Shown here: piece after piece, positions 17,324-24,849 of the stretch
How the letters are laid out: the number at the start of each line of letters is the position of its first letter
Position numbering within the stretch: position 1 is the first letter of the stretch
Source of the DNA: Glaciecola sp047250385
Lineage (GTDB): Bacteria > Pseudomonadota > Gammaproteobacteria > Enterobacterales > Alteromonadaceae
DNA length: 64,000 bases
NCBI RefSeq assembly: GCF_047250385.1
Contig: NZ_JBLBVM010000053.1
Span: 62,001-126,000, forward strand
Direction: 5' to 3'
Made by a program: the position numbers and the translations under genes
The notes under the pieces: model-generated
Databases searched by the model: none
What the model was told of the DNA's origin: nothing
The model's input: only the letters and a program-made list of their open reading frames with translations

Positions 17324-19705
17324 TTATAGACTGTCTAACACTGACTCAAACCGTTCAGGGCGATGAAGGAAATAGCCTTGAACGAATTCCACTCCCATCG
17401 CATCCAACAGGACTCGAGAGCGTTGGTCTTGCACAAACTCCGCAACAAGAGTTTTGTTTAAAGCATGACCGATATCGCATATGGCCTTAACCATTGCACA
17501 GTCCACTTCATCTTGAGCCATATTCTTTACAAAAGTGCCATCTATTTTTAAGCACTCTACTGGGATTTGTTTCAAATACGAAAATGATGCTAAGCCTGTA
17601 CCAAAATCATCTAACGCGAAGGAACAACCTACTTTGCGAAGCTCTTCCATAAAATCGTAAATGTCAGATAAATTCGAAACTGCGGCAGTTTCAGTAATTT
17701 CAAAGCAAAGCTTTTCCCCTGGAATATTGTGAGACTCGAGCGTTTTTAAAGTAAACTCAGTAAAGTCATGGTGGTCAAATGAGCGACCAGATATATTTAT
17801 GTTGCATGTGTGGAACGTATCCCATTGCTCTTTGTGCTCTGAAAGAATATGACACACTTCACTAATTACCCAACGGTCGATCAAATGCGCTAATCCGTAT
17901 CTTTCGGCAGCAGGGAGAAAGTCGCCCGGAAGAATTGCTTCGCCGTTATCACCAAGCATTCGAATCAGTACTTCAAGACGAACTTTATCCCGAGCAGACG
18001 TTGAAACGATTTTCTGTACGTCTAAGTAAAACTGTTTATTTTCAAGTGCTGTTCGAATTCTTGAAATCCACTCGTATTGCACTCGCCTTGCTTGAACGTT
18101 TTGGTCTCCCTCATAGGTTAAGACGACTCGATCTCTTCCTTTTTCCTTAGCTAGGTGACAAGCAAGGTCGGCTGCTTTCAATAGTTCTTCTAAATTCTGA
18201 GTTTTAGAGGTAATCGGAGCCAGTCCAATACTGCAACCAATGTTAAATTGTTTGTTTTGCCAGATAAAAGGAATTTCGGTTAATGCCAGGCGCAAAGACT
18301 CTGCGATTTTTACCGCACGCTCTGGTTCACAGTTGTCTAAAATCAAAGCAAATTCATCACCACCTAATCGCGAAAGTATGTCGTTTTTGCGAACTTTACC
18401 AGCCAACCTTTTCGCAACTTGTCGCAAAATTTGATCACCCGCAATGTGACCAGATGTATCATTAACTATTTTAAACCGGTCTAGATCTACAAAGCACAAG
18501 CAATGGACAAAACCATCGTTTTTGGCACTGTTAAGCGATTCCTGTAAATAGTTTTTAAATGCTCTTCGATTAATTAAACCAGTTAAATCGTCCTGACGGG
18601 CATGCCGATTGAGTTCTACTGATAATCTATGCTGCTCTGATACATCCTCTACAATACAAATATACTGGGTACTATTTAGCGCTGGCTGTTCAAACATCGA
18701 TAGGTTTATTTTTGCTCTCGCAACACTACCATCGCCGCAAATGATTTGGCTCTCGATGTTTACGCTATCTCTGGTATCTTTGACAAATTTGTAATGAGGA
18801 CTGTTTTGCTGACTGTCCTCTGGTTTGATTAATTGTTCATAACTTTTGTTGTAGATGTCTTTTTTATCAAATTTTAGTATTTTACAAAATGCTTCATTAG
18901 CTTCGAGGATCTGGCCATCCATATCCAACTGAGCAATGCCCATGCCTGCGTTTTCGAAAGTCTTTCTAAACTTCAGTTCTGAGTGTCGCAGTGACTTCGT
19001 TAGACGCAAAATGAGGTAGGTAGAAATGAAAAACAGGACTATGAATATGACGACGGTAAGAACAGATAATATGAGGACAAGGGTTCTACTTGCAGTACTC
19101 ATCCTGTCTCTGAATGCTTCAGCGTCTCGAGTTAATTGTTCATCTAGGCGCACTAACTGAGTGCCTAATGATTGAAGCACTCCCATATCAACAGGCGATT
19201 TACTCCATTCTTTTTCAATTTTTGGAAGTAGCTCCATTAACGCAATCAAAGAGTCATCACTACTGCGCCACGCGACAATAGCTTCTTTCATATATGGTGC
19301 GTTTTTCATTGTTCTGAACATGAGGATCATGGTTGATATGTCGTCAGGGTGATTAAGTCCTTGCAAAAACCCTTCTCGAGAGCGTTCTAGCGAAATAGGG
19401 TCGCTTTCGAGTGCTAGCCTTCCATTCATATCTCCAATAGGAATTTCGAGCCATTTTTGTGCCAGCTTCAAATGCGCAATATCACCAGTCTGCAAATATA
19501 ATTCACTGTATCTAACTGCTTCGACTTGAGCACGTGACCAGACACTGAGACCACCCAAATAAACACTGACACCAGATTGAATGCGAACGACAGAAAATGT
19601 AAAGGCGGCAGTGAGTAAAGCGAGCATTGCAAGTACTACAACGATTCTGTTTATTTGGCTACGGTTCCGTTTATTTGCCTCTTTTCTATTTAGACTCTGT
19701 GACAT
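17324..19705 (-). CDS. Membrane PAS-GGDEF-EAL cyclic-di-GMP protein
   Basis: About 793 residues from the ATG at 19705, chosen because AAGG lies seven bases before it; an in-frame ATG at 19747 lacks a site. A first membrane helix (about 20-40), a helical periplasmic domain of about 160 residues and a second helix (about 205-230) lead to a PAS domain (FENAGMGIAQLDMDGQILEAN), a GGDEF domain with intact RLGGDEFALIL, and an EAL domain whose signature reads EVL (RLEVLIRML) but which keeps INISGRSF, FEITETAAV, LDDFGTGLASFSYL and AEFVQ. Whether the EVL variant is active needs testing. It converges with the PH-domain operon, with two bases between them. Confidence 0.9.
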   Translation of the reverse strand: MSQSLNRKEANKRNRSQINRIVVVLAMLALLTAAFTFSVVRIQSGVSVYLGGLSVWSRAQVEAVRYSELYLQTGDIAHLKLAQKWLEIPIGDMNGRLALESDPISLERSREGFLQGLNHPDDISTMILMFRTMKNAPYMKEAIVAWRSSDDSLIALMELLPKIEKEWSKSPVDMGVLQSLGTQLVRLDEQLTRDAEAFRDRMSTASRTLVLILSVLTVVIFIVLFFISTYLILRLTKSLRHSELKFRKTFENAGMGIAQLDMDGQILEANEAFCKILKFDKKDIYNKSYEQLIKPEDSQQNSPHYKFVKDTRDSVNIESQIICGDGSVARAKINLSMFEQPALNSTQYICIVEDVSEQHRLSVELNRHARQDDLTGLINRRAFKNYLQESLNSAKNDGFVHCLCFVDLDRFKIVNDTSGHIAGDQILRQVAKRLAGKVRKNDILSRLGGDEFALILDNCEPERAVKIAESLRLALTEIPFIWQNKQFNIGCSIGLAPITSKTQNLEELLKAADLACHLAKEKGRDRVVLTYEGDQNVQARRVQYEWISRIRTALENKQFYLDVQKIVSTSARDKVRLEVLIRMLGDNGEAILPGDFLPAAERYGLAHLIDRWVISEVCHILSEHKEQWDTFHTCNINISGRSFDHHDFTEFTLKTLESHNIPGEKLCFEITETAAVSNLSDIYDFMEELRKVGCSFALDDFGTGLASFSYLKQIPVECLKIDGTFVKNMAQDEVDCAMVKAICDIGHALNKTLVAEFVQDQRSRVLLDAMGVEFVQGYFLHRPERFESVLDSL

Positions 19706-20046
19706 CTTGAACCTTAAGGTTAGGAATCCAATTTCAGGTAGAAACACTTGCTAATTAGCTAATTGCCTACACCTCACTTTAAACAAAAGAATACGTTACT
19801 TCAATATACTAAATCGGCAACGAATGTTAATGGATGAGAATTATCGCTGACTTTTTACTTTACAAAGCAGAGAGCGCTGAGGCTTCATAGTAATTATACC
19901 AAAGTATAAACGTGGTAAATATTTTCTCAGTATTCGAGTATTGATTTAGTGATAAATCAGAAGCGCGACTAATTGTTTCGTTTGGCTTTATACATCTTTA
20001 GAATGGCTTTGGATTCTTATGGGGTTAAATGAAATTGAAAACGTTA
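19706..20046. other. Gap left of the accessory region
   Basis: About 340 bp between the GGDEF-EAL gene start and the decayed tRNA fragment. It should hold the promoter of the gene to its left. I find no coding frame, RNA gene or repeat in it. Confidence 0.4.
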
Positions 20047-20047
20047 G

Positions 20048-20086
20048 TCAATCCTGCCTTGAATCGTGGGGCTGTCGATTTATGAG
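20048..20086 (-). pseudogene. Decayed tRNA 3'-half fragment (copy A)
   Basis: Aligned by eye with the fragment at 24149-24193: shared blocks CAA, CCTG, CTTGAA, GGGG, CTG, CGATT and ATGAG appear in the same order with about one mismatch in four and one inserted base. Beyond the anticodon-loop end (ATGAG) both copies continue with GCCAA, whereas the intact tRNA continues differently. This marks the left border of element 1. Confidence 0.6.
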
Positions 20087-20113
20087 GCCAAAGAGTTGCC
20101 ATCTGTTTTGGCT
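20087..20113. repeat. Left-end inverted motif GCCAA-N16-TTGGCT of element 1
   Basis: GCCAA at 20087-20091, sixteen bases, then TTGGC at 20108-20112 followed by T. The same motif with the same spacing stands at 24194-24220 in the same position relative to a tRNA fragment, while the sixteen spacer bases differ. This pattern, conserved arms and variable spacer, suggests a protein-binding site such as a recombinase arm site. Confidence 0.6.
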
Positions 20114-20315
20114 TTTAAGTGACTCACATACAAGTTTCAGAATATTAGGGGGAATTCGCAACTGGATGCTGAATGTTTTTCTAAATCAATGGTTTTAATT
20201 TATCGAGGTGGGGCAAAGGAGAGCAACTTGCTTTAGTACTTTTTTTGCACTGCTGTTTAATCGTAGTTAAAACGTTTAACCAGATAATAATAAATAACAA
20301 TGCAAGGATTGTATT

Positions 20316-21116
20316 ATGAAAAATTCCAAGAAGTGGTGTATAAAAAACTCTGTTAATAAACGCGTCACATTCTCTACTTTTATACTCGTTGCGGGCTTGT
20401 TGTTTAGTCTCTCGGCCAAATCAGCAGTGATAACGCAATCGCTTTCTTTCAATAACAATTATACATTCAATAACACGGCCAATATTCCAAATTCCGTTAC
20501 ACAAAATATGAATGATTTCACAACATTATCGTTTAATGGTTTTAATAGTGCGCTCGGCACCCTCGACTCAATTGCAGTGAGAGTAAGTATGAATTTTAAT
20601 GCTTACGCCAAGGCATGGTTTAAAGATGATAATATTTTTAGTAATACACAGGGCTTGGTTAGGCTCCAAAACATGAAGCTTGCGGCTAATGGAGTTGGCT
20701 TTTTAAGAGAGCAAGCATTAAGTAGTGCGCAAAATTCATGCAACTCTGGATCAAATACTTTCTCGGCATCAACTTGCAATACTTCAATCAGCAGAACTGG
20801 TGTGATGTCGTTTACCCAAGGGATAAGCAGCAGTTTTTTTAGTCAGTACATTTCACCGGGTAGTAAACTTTTTACTTTACGTCACTTTGCTCAATTATAC
20901 GCACAAGAGACTGAGGGCAGTTCTGACAATGATTACATCGACATCCGAAATGGTTTTGCTCGTTCATTTGGGTCTCTAACACTTACTTATAATTATACTC
21001 TGCCTCCACCCCCAACACCTCCAACACCTGCGACACCTAATGTGACAGAGCCTAGCCCTTTTGTGATCGTGCTTCTTTCGCTTGCAGTTATAGTCGGGTT
21101 TCGTCGCTTTGGTTAA
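20316..21116 (+). CDS. Exported protein with PEP-CTERM-like tail and choice-of-anchor-E-like domain
   Basis: 266 residues; AAGGA lies before the ATG. Signal peptide to about residue 36 (LFSLSAKSA). The mature start ITQSLSFN and the later FNSALGTLDSIAVRV and GSLTLTYNYT recall the 'choice-of-anchor E' domain of surface proteins. A proline-threonine linker (PPPPTPPTPATP) leads to VTEPSPFVIVLLSLAVIVG and the basic end FRRFG: a V-x-EPS motif, a hydrophobic helix and terminal arginines, the layout of PEP-CTERM sorting signals, with threonine in place of the first proline. If processed, an exosortase elsewhere in the genome would cut and anchor or release it. First gene of element 1. Confidence 0.7.
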   Translation: MKNSKKWCIKNSVNKRVTFSTFILVAGLLFSLSAKSAVITQSLSFNNNYTFNNTANIPNSVTQNMNDFTTLSFNGFNSALGTLDSIAVRVSMNFNAYAKAWFKDDNIFSNTQGLVRLQNMKLAANGVGFLREQALSSAQNSCNSGSNTFSASTCNTSISRTGVMSFTQGISSSFFSQYISPGSKLFTLRHFAQLYAQETEGSSDNDYIDIRNGFARSFGSLTLTYNYTLPPPPTPPTPATPNVTEPSPFVIVLLSLAVIVGFRRFG

Positions 21117-21222
21117 AAACTAACGCTTTAAATAGTAAGTGGGCGAAAGGAGTCGCCCTCTGCGATAATAACGGGGAGTACCGACAATATTGGGGGCGAT
21201 TTCGGTTACCGAATTTGAAATG

Positions 21223-21241
21223 CTAGATACATAAATCATCA
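21223..21241. repeat. 19-bp copy of the ccdA 3' end
   Basis: The 19 bases starting CTAGATACATAAA are identical to 24850-24868, which encode the stop and last residues of CcdA on the minus strand. Nothing else of ccdA is recognisable here. It is either a scar of a lost toxin-antitoxin pair in element 1 or a short recombination site shared by both elements. Confidence 0.55.
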
Positions 21242-21308
21242 CCTTTGAATAATTGCGATAGAAGATAAAAAGTTACCAAATTGGAAATAATCAATAGTGA
21301 GAAGTTAT

Positions 21309-21752
21309 ATGATGAATATACGGAATCTTTTTATTTCATCCTGCTTTTTATTGAGTAGCGCCTGCAGTCACGCGATAAATGTTAGTATTAATAAAATTGA
21401 AATTCACAATCAAGAAGTTTTTGCTGTTGTTAGTTTTAAAAATGACACACGTAATCCTATAAGTTTGAATAGAAAAAACATATGTAGAGAATCCCCGTTT
21501 CTCCACCGAAGCTTATTTGATGTTTTAGATAACGGTTCGGAAGTTCCGTATCTGGGGGCATTAGTTAATTCGCCGGACGAATTCGTTATATTGGAAAGTA
21601 AGTCGGAAATAGAGTGTGTTTTTAATTTGAGCATGAATTACAAACTAGATATCTCTCGTTTGCAAGATTACAAAGTTCGTTTTAGGTCAACTAAAGGCCC
21701 GCAGGCAACATCTGAGTCTATATTAAAGTCTAGCTGGGTTAGCCCTGAATAA
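21309..21752 (+). CDS. Small exported protein resembling the N-terminal domain of M35 metallopeptidases
   Basis: About 147 residues from the ATG at 21309 (ATG at 21312 and GTG at 21297 also possible). A signal peptide ends near SSACSHA; SSAC could also act as a lipobox. The rest is one beta-sandwich-like domain: SFKNDTRNPISLNRK, SLFDVLDNGSEVPYLGALV, SPDEFVILESKSEI and a closing strand YKVRF. The order 'd-F-V-x-d-x-G-x-x-v-x-Y-x-G ... s-x-d-x-v-x-L' is that of the domain preceding the catalytic part of deuterolysin-type (M35) peptidases. No catalytic domain follows. It could be an inhibitor, immunity or binding module; function unknown. Confidence 0.6.
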   Translation: MMNIRNLFISSCFLLSSACSHAINVSINKIEIHNQEVFAVVSFKNDTRNPISLNRKNICRESPFLHRSLFDVLDNGSEVPYLGALVNSPDEFVILESKSEIECVFNLSMNYKLDISRLQDYKVRFRSTKGPQATSESILKSSWVSPE

Positions 21753-21905
21753 TTTTAAGAAATTGTATCGATTGATACCATTTCCGAATAAATTTCATTA
21801 GGTGATAACTTTGAGCTTGCTCTAGCAGACTAATTTGTAGCCACGGGATGTGTAACGGAGGTAATGCAAGACCCGAGGGGCTCTTGAGCAAAGGAGTAAG
21901 AATTG

Positions 21906-22517
21906 ATGGATAAATTAATAATCCCAATGCTCATGCTATTTTTGATGTCGGTTTCACCATGGTCAATGGCTGATGGTGATGTAAATCAAGTAAACCTTAT
22001 GGGGAGTTGCGATAGCATTGAGCTAGGACTGAAACTAGAGTCAAACTTAACTATATTTGACTCTATGGAGGGGGTAGTGATGTTTATTAACGATAAACTG
22101 CCTCATTGGGCGCGAGTGGCTATTCGTGAGTCATCAAAAATTACTGCTGACCGGTTCTTCAAAGGAGAAACTGATCATGATTCTTTTCTGTTTGCTCGTG
22201 ATTTTTTTATAAAAAACCTTCAGGCAAGATTAATAAAAAGGGCGAATGAAAGCGGGAGTGGTGAAAATGACTGTGAAATGGAAGTTGCGTCTATAATCGA
22301 AGCAATGTCCAAAAATAAAGTTTTTAATTTGTTTAATGAAAATTTTCATAAAATGCTAATAGAAAACCCCCTACCTTTAAGGGTTGCTAGCACCAATAAT
22401 TACATCGAGATACTAATGCTAGTTTCTTTACCTACAATAAAAGTGGGGAATGGAGTCTGTAAGACTTATGAGCAAAAAGGTGCTAATGATGTAGTTAAAG
22501 TTACTATTTGTAATTAA
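21906..22517 (+). CDS. Small secreted protein with LPHW motif, uncharacterised
   Basis: 203 residues; the ATG at 21906 has AGGAG nine bases before it. Signal peptide to about residue 22 (SPWSMADG). The segment DSMEGVVMFINDKLPHWARV, followed by about ten residues to an alpha-helical part, matches SIEDALRQMKKMLPHWYQV in the protein two genes downstream, so the two are distant paralogues. Four cysteines could form disulfides in the periplasm. The family is reminiscent of DUF6794-type small proteins, often found near polymorphic toxins, but I cannot confirm membership. Confidence 0.65.
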   Translation: MDKLIIPMLMLFLMSVSPWSMADGDVNQVNLMGSCDSIELGLKLESNLTIFDSMEGVVMFINDKLPHWARVAIRESSKITADRFFKGETDHDSFLFARDFFIKNLQARLIKRANESGSGENDCEMEVASIIEAMSKNKVFNLFNENFHKMLIENPLPLRVASTNNYIEILMLVSLPTIKVGNGVCKTYEQKGANDVVKVTICN

Positions 22518-22540
22518 TGAATACCAGTTAAAACATCATC

Positions 22541-22580
22541 ACAGCAACACCCCAAGCCGGAAAGTTCCACAAAACACCGA
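22541..22580. repeat. Detached piece of the element right-end sequence
   Basis: ACAGCAACACCCCAAGC and, after a short gap, AAAACACCGA match 27541-27588 in order (ACAGCACCACCCCAAGC ... AAACACCGAG). In element 2 this stretch runs straight into the right-end repeat that starts near 27584; in element 1 the continuation is found only at 23938. The segment 22581-23937, with the coupled three-gene operon, therefore looks inserted into the right end. The remaining bases up to 22739 hold no other feature I can name. Confidence 0.5.
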
Positions 22581-22739
22581 CTAAACGTCGACATTGGATG
22601 TCGCCAGAGATATTAGCTTTGTCTCATATATTGTAGTTCATGACGAGAAGAGTATTCGACGATTTGACACTAGTAGCATGAAAACTAAGTTTAGGGGGCG
22701 TGGGGTTAGCAGAAAAGAATACATAAAAGGAGAGATGTT

Positions 22740-23264
22740 ATGCAAAGATTGTTTTTAGCTATTACGCTATTAGCTACTGTAACTTCCGGATTTTGCGCTT
22801 CTGACAAAGAAGTGATCAAAAAGATATTGATGGGGAACTCGCCCGAGATTTTTGCTCAAAGTATTTTTGTCGGGTTAGATTCTGATATGCCATTGAATGA
22901 AGAGTACTACATTGCCATTCAACCAACCTATGAAAATGAAGAAATTTTGGTTCCACAGAGCATTGAGGATGCTTTGCGACAAATGAAAAAAATGCTTCCA
23001 CATTGGTATCAAGTTGGGTTAAAAAAAAGTAGAGGGGAGCAAGAGTGCTCTGTTTTCGTTAATCAGACTCGGGTAACTCAAAATATCCAACAATGGATAT
23101 GGATTAATTGGGTAAACAAGCTATCGGGTAACCCATTAAAACAGCAATTCATTGAATTCGGTTTTGTAACTAATGAAGATATAACTACGGCGTTGAGTTA
23201 CACTTTTTGCCAATATATAAAAACAGATTCTATGAATATTGAAAAAGTGTTAAACAAAGAATGA
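22740..23264 (+). CDS. Small exported protein, LPHW/DUF6794-like, first of a coupled trio
   Basis: 174 residues; GGAGAG lies five bases before the ATG. Signal peptide cleaved near GFCASD. The core VPQSIEDALRQMKKMLPHW and later NIQQWIWINWVNKLSGNPL, FIEFGFVTNEDITTALSYTF follow the pattern I remember for DUF6794 proteins (V-P-x-(S/T)-I-E-x-A, then W-I-x-x-x-W, then G-x-x-x-x-D-(D/I)-x-x-x-(I/L)). Its stop codon overlaps the next ATG (ATGA). Such proteins are frequent in toxin/immunity islands; an immunity role against an RHS-type toxin is a guess from context. Confidence 0.65.
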   Translation: MQRLFLAITLLATVTSGFCASDKEVIKKILMGNSPEIFAQSIFVGLDSDMPLNEEYYIAIQPTYENEEILVPQSIEDALRQMKKMLPHWYQVGLKKSRGEQECSVFVNQTRVTQNIQQWIWINWVNKLSGNPLKQQFIEFGFVTNEDITTALSYTFCQYIKTDSMNIEKVLNKE

Positions 23265-23392
23265 CACTTGGAGGCGGGTTCGAAAAAAAGCTTTTAATGG
23301 TCTTCGAGAAAATTACGTCTGTTGTAATCTTTAGTTTGATTCTCATCGGAGCGATAACCAAGACCATCGAAAATAGGGGAGGGGCTGGGTGA
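23261..23392 (+). CDS. 43-residue single-helix membrane peptide, second of a coupled trio
   Basis: A short frame missed by length cut-offs: starts MTLGGGFEKKLL, holds one strongly hydrophobic stretch (VVIFSLILIGAI, about residues 21-32) flanked by lysines on both sides, and ends ENRGGAG. Its ATG overlaps the stop of the upstream gene (ATGA at 23261-23264) and its stop overlaps the GTG of the downstream gene (GTGA at 23389-23392). Two consecutive four-base overlaps argue strongly that it is translated. The form, basic-TM-basic and very short, fits a small regulatory or toxin-like membrane peptide. Confidence 0.7.
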   Translation: MTLGGGFEKKLLMVFEKITSVVIFSLILIGAITKTIENRGGAG

Positions 23393-23856
23393 ATCAAAAA
23401 ATGACCAACAAAATTATTTCAATTTTATTACTACTTTTTGCTTTTAATCTCAAGGCTTCGGTAGAGCAGCCTTATCTAATAAATTCTATAGAATTTGTTG
23501 GCGAGGGCGGCTTTTATGTCAATATTAAGCGGTCACCATTGAGCCTACAGATTTCAGAATTCAATGTTCAAATTGACAATAAGAAGATAACGGTAGCGGA
23601 TGATTGGTTTGCTGATTTGTATCAACCCATCCTGCAATCTTTGAGCGCCGATAAAGGGTGTGCTCCTCTTAAAATGAATGTGGAAGGAAAGCTAAGTAGT
23701 CCAGTGTGCAGCACAATGATTTCGTTTAGCTTCTATACAATGGACGAACCTGAAGAACTACCCTCTTGGTATGAACCGCCCGAAGTCACCTTTTATTTTT
23801 CTAGCGGAGTTTTGCAAAAGCGTCTGATTGAAAGAAAGAAAGGAAGGGCCCAATAA
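23389..23856 (+). CDS. Small exported protein of unknown function, third of a coupled trio
   Basis: 155 residues from GTG at 23389, which overlaps the preceding stop codon and follows GGGGAGGGG; an ATG at 23401 is in frame. Signal peptide to about residue 23 (FNLKAS). The mature part is rich in beta-strand patterns (EFVGEGGFYVNIKRSPLSL, VQIDNKKITVADDWFADLY) and has two cysteines likely to pair (GCAPL and PVCST). I do not recognise the family. Its place in the coupled operon implies a joint function with the LPHW protein and the membrane peptide. Confidence 0.6.
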   Translation: MNQKMTNKIISILLLLFAFNLKASVEQPYLINSIEFVGEGGFYVNIKRSPLSLQISEFNVQIDNKKITVADDWFADLYQPILQSLSADKGCAPLKMNVEGKLSSPVCSTMISFSFYTMDEPEELPSWYEPPEVTFYFSSGVLQKRLIERKKGRAQ

Positions 23857-23937
23857 ATGGTCGTCCGAGTGGATGGTCAAGAGGTAGGGTTCAGGTATGT
23901 AGAGTTAGAAGTTATAGGTCAGTTCTCCTGATAATTG

Positions 23938-24193
23938 TCACCAAAACTCCCCGCTAGCGAACTACAGACCCACCCTCAGCCAAACTTTCACCGCCAGAAT
24001 AAGCCAGCAATGAGCAGTCCTACAAAAGCCCACAGTGCCTGCGCGTGTGAATATCTACAAAAAAGTGTAGCTCAGATGATTTGAATAGACCCAAATCCAT
24101 AAATCGGCGGGTTTGAGTTAAGATAACTCGATGATATTTATGAAGAAATGGTGGCCCAACCCTGACTTGAACAGGGGACCTGCCGATTATGAG
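23938..24193. repeat. Right-end repeat of element 1 (copy B)
   Basis: Aligns base by base with 27584-27840 next to the intact tRNA. The last about 205 bases show only about a dozen differences, and the final 45 are identical. The left part is more diverged. It includes the stretch AGCCAGCAATGAGCAGTCCT, conserved exactly in both copies, and the tRNA half. Its presence at both places shows the two elements share a right terminus as well as the tRNA core. Confidence 0.85.
24149..24193 (-). pseudogene. Intact 45-nt copy of the tRNA 3' half (copy B)
   Basis: Identical in all 45 bases to 27796-27840: the encoded CCA end, acceptor 3' strand, T arm, variable loop and the anticodon stem-loop up to the anticodon loop. 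The 5' half is absent; after GAG the sequence continues with GCCAA rather than the tRNA. This is the expected product when a recombinase crosses over within the anticodon loop. Confidence 0.9.
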
Positions 24194-24220
24194 GCCAAGG
24201 GAATCGATAGGGGATTGGCT
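24194..24220. repeat. Left-end inverted motif GCCAA-N16-TTGGCT of element 2
   Basis: GCCAA at 24194-24198 and TTGGC at 24215-24219, spacer sixteen bases, final T. Same motif, spacing and distance from the tRNA fragment as at 20087-20113, with an unrelated spacer. Confidence 0.65.
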
Positions 24221-24524
24221 ATAAGTTGAAGAAAGATAAGCAAAAAAGACTTGGCAAAATGCGCTCTAAAAGCGGACCGAAACTATTCCGAACTTCTCTG
24301 GTTCTGACAAGACTAAGTCAAAGAAAATTAACTATATTTTTCAACCGAACACTGAACCTTTATTGAGCTGGCGATAGCAGTTTAGCAAGGGGTAGGTGTG
24401 GAAGCATAAATCTGACAACCTGAAAAGCTGCAAGAATTGGCTGTGAGTACATGACGCCTTAGGGTAGCTAGGCGACAGCCATTGTCACAATCAATATGCC
24501 CGCTATGCTCTCAATTTGTAGCCA
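24221..24524. other. Non-coding left part of element 2
   Basis: About 300 bp between the left-end motif and ccdB. It has no open frame of coding character. One short stem (CGCCT-N10-AGGCG near 24450) is visible. It could contain further recombinase sites or an integrase remnant too decayed to recognise. Confidence 0.4.
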
Positions 24525-24833
24525 TTATATGCCGGTAAATAATATATCGTATGCCGATAATATATCCTCTCTGCTATCTGACACATTTTCAACAAATTCA
24601 TTCAGTCTGCTGCTTTCGAGTGTCGCTAATACGTTCATGCATATAAAATAGTCTTGTGAACCGAGCTGTATTGGAACACTTACTTTATCAAACGCGACTG
24701 AATCATCGCAGGATACAAACGCAACTACCTGAGATGATAAATCGTCAAATAATTTGTTCTGCAAAAGGCAAACATATGGATATAGCTTTTTGCCTTTCGC
24801 TATCGGATTTGCATATATGTCGAACTGATTCAC
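24525..24833 (-). CDS. ccdB: CcdB-type gyrase-inhibitor toxin
   Basis: 102 residues, the size of CcdB. It begins MNQFDIYANP with GTG and an AGGGG ribosome site inside the gap after ccdA. Conserved marks: the N-terminal FDIY strand, YPYVCLLQNKLFDDLSSQVV (first sheet), VPIQLGSQDYFICMNVLATL (second sheet) and a C-terminal helix ending AYDILFTGI, corresponding to the NLMFWGI end of F-plasmid CcdB, whose last residues poison DNA gyrase. CcdA is encoded directly upstream. No frameshift is seen, so the toxin is probably functional. On the element it would act as a stability module. Confidence 0.88.
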   Translation of the reverse strand: MNQFDIYANPIAKGKKLYPYVCLLQNKLFDDLSSQVVAFVSCDDSVAFDKVSVPIQLGSQDYFICMNVLATLESSRLNEFVENVSDSREDILSAYDILFTGI

Positions 24834-24849
24834 TTAATCCCCTGCAAAA

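Larger units (their letters stand above)
20047..24193. mobile_element. Element 1: tRNA-bounded accessory element without integrase
   Basis: Bounded on the left by a decayed 3' half of the tRNA at 27.8 kb plus GCCAA-N16-TTGGCT, and on the right by an intact 45-bp copy of the same tRNA half, preceded by about 210 bp also found left of the intact tRNA. It contains six small genes, nearly all for exported proteins, and no recombinase. The borders match what site-specific insertion into the anticodon-loop half of a tRNA leaves behind. The reading as an integrated element is inference from the repeats; the repeats themselves are directly visible. Confidence 0.65.

Noticed and set aside
24149..24193. 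A second functional tRNA gene
   Set aside because: Only the 3' half is present; the 5' acceptor strand and D arm are missing.
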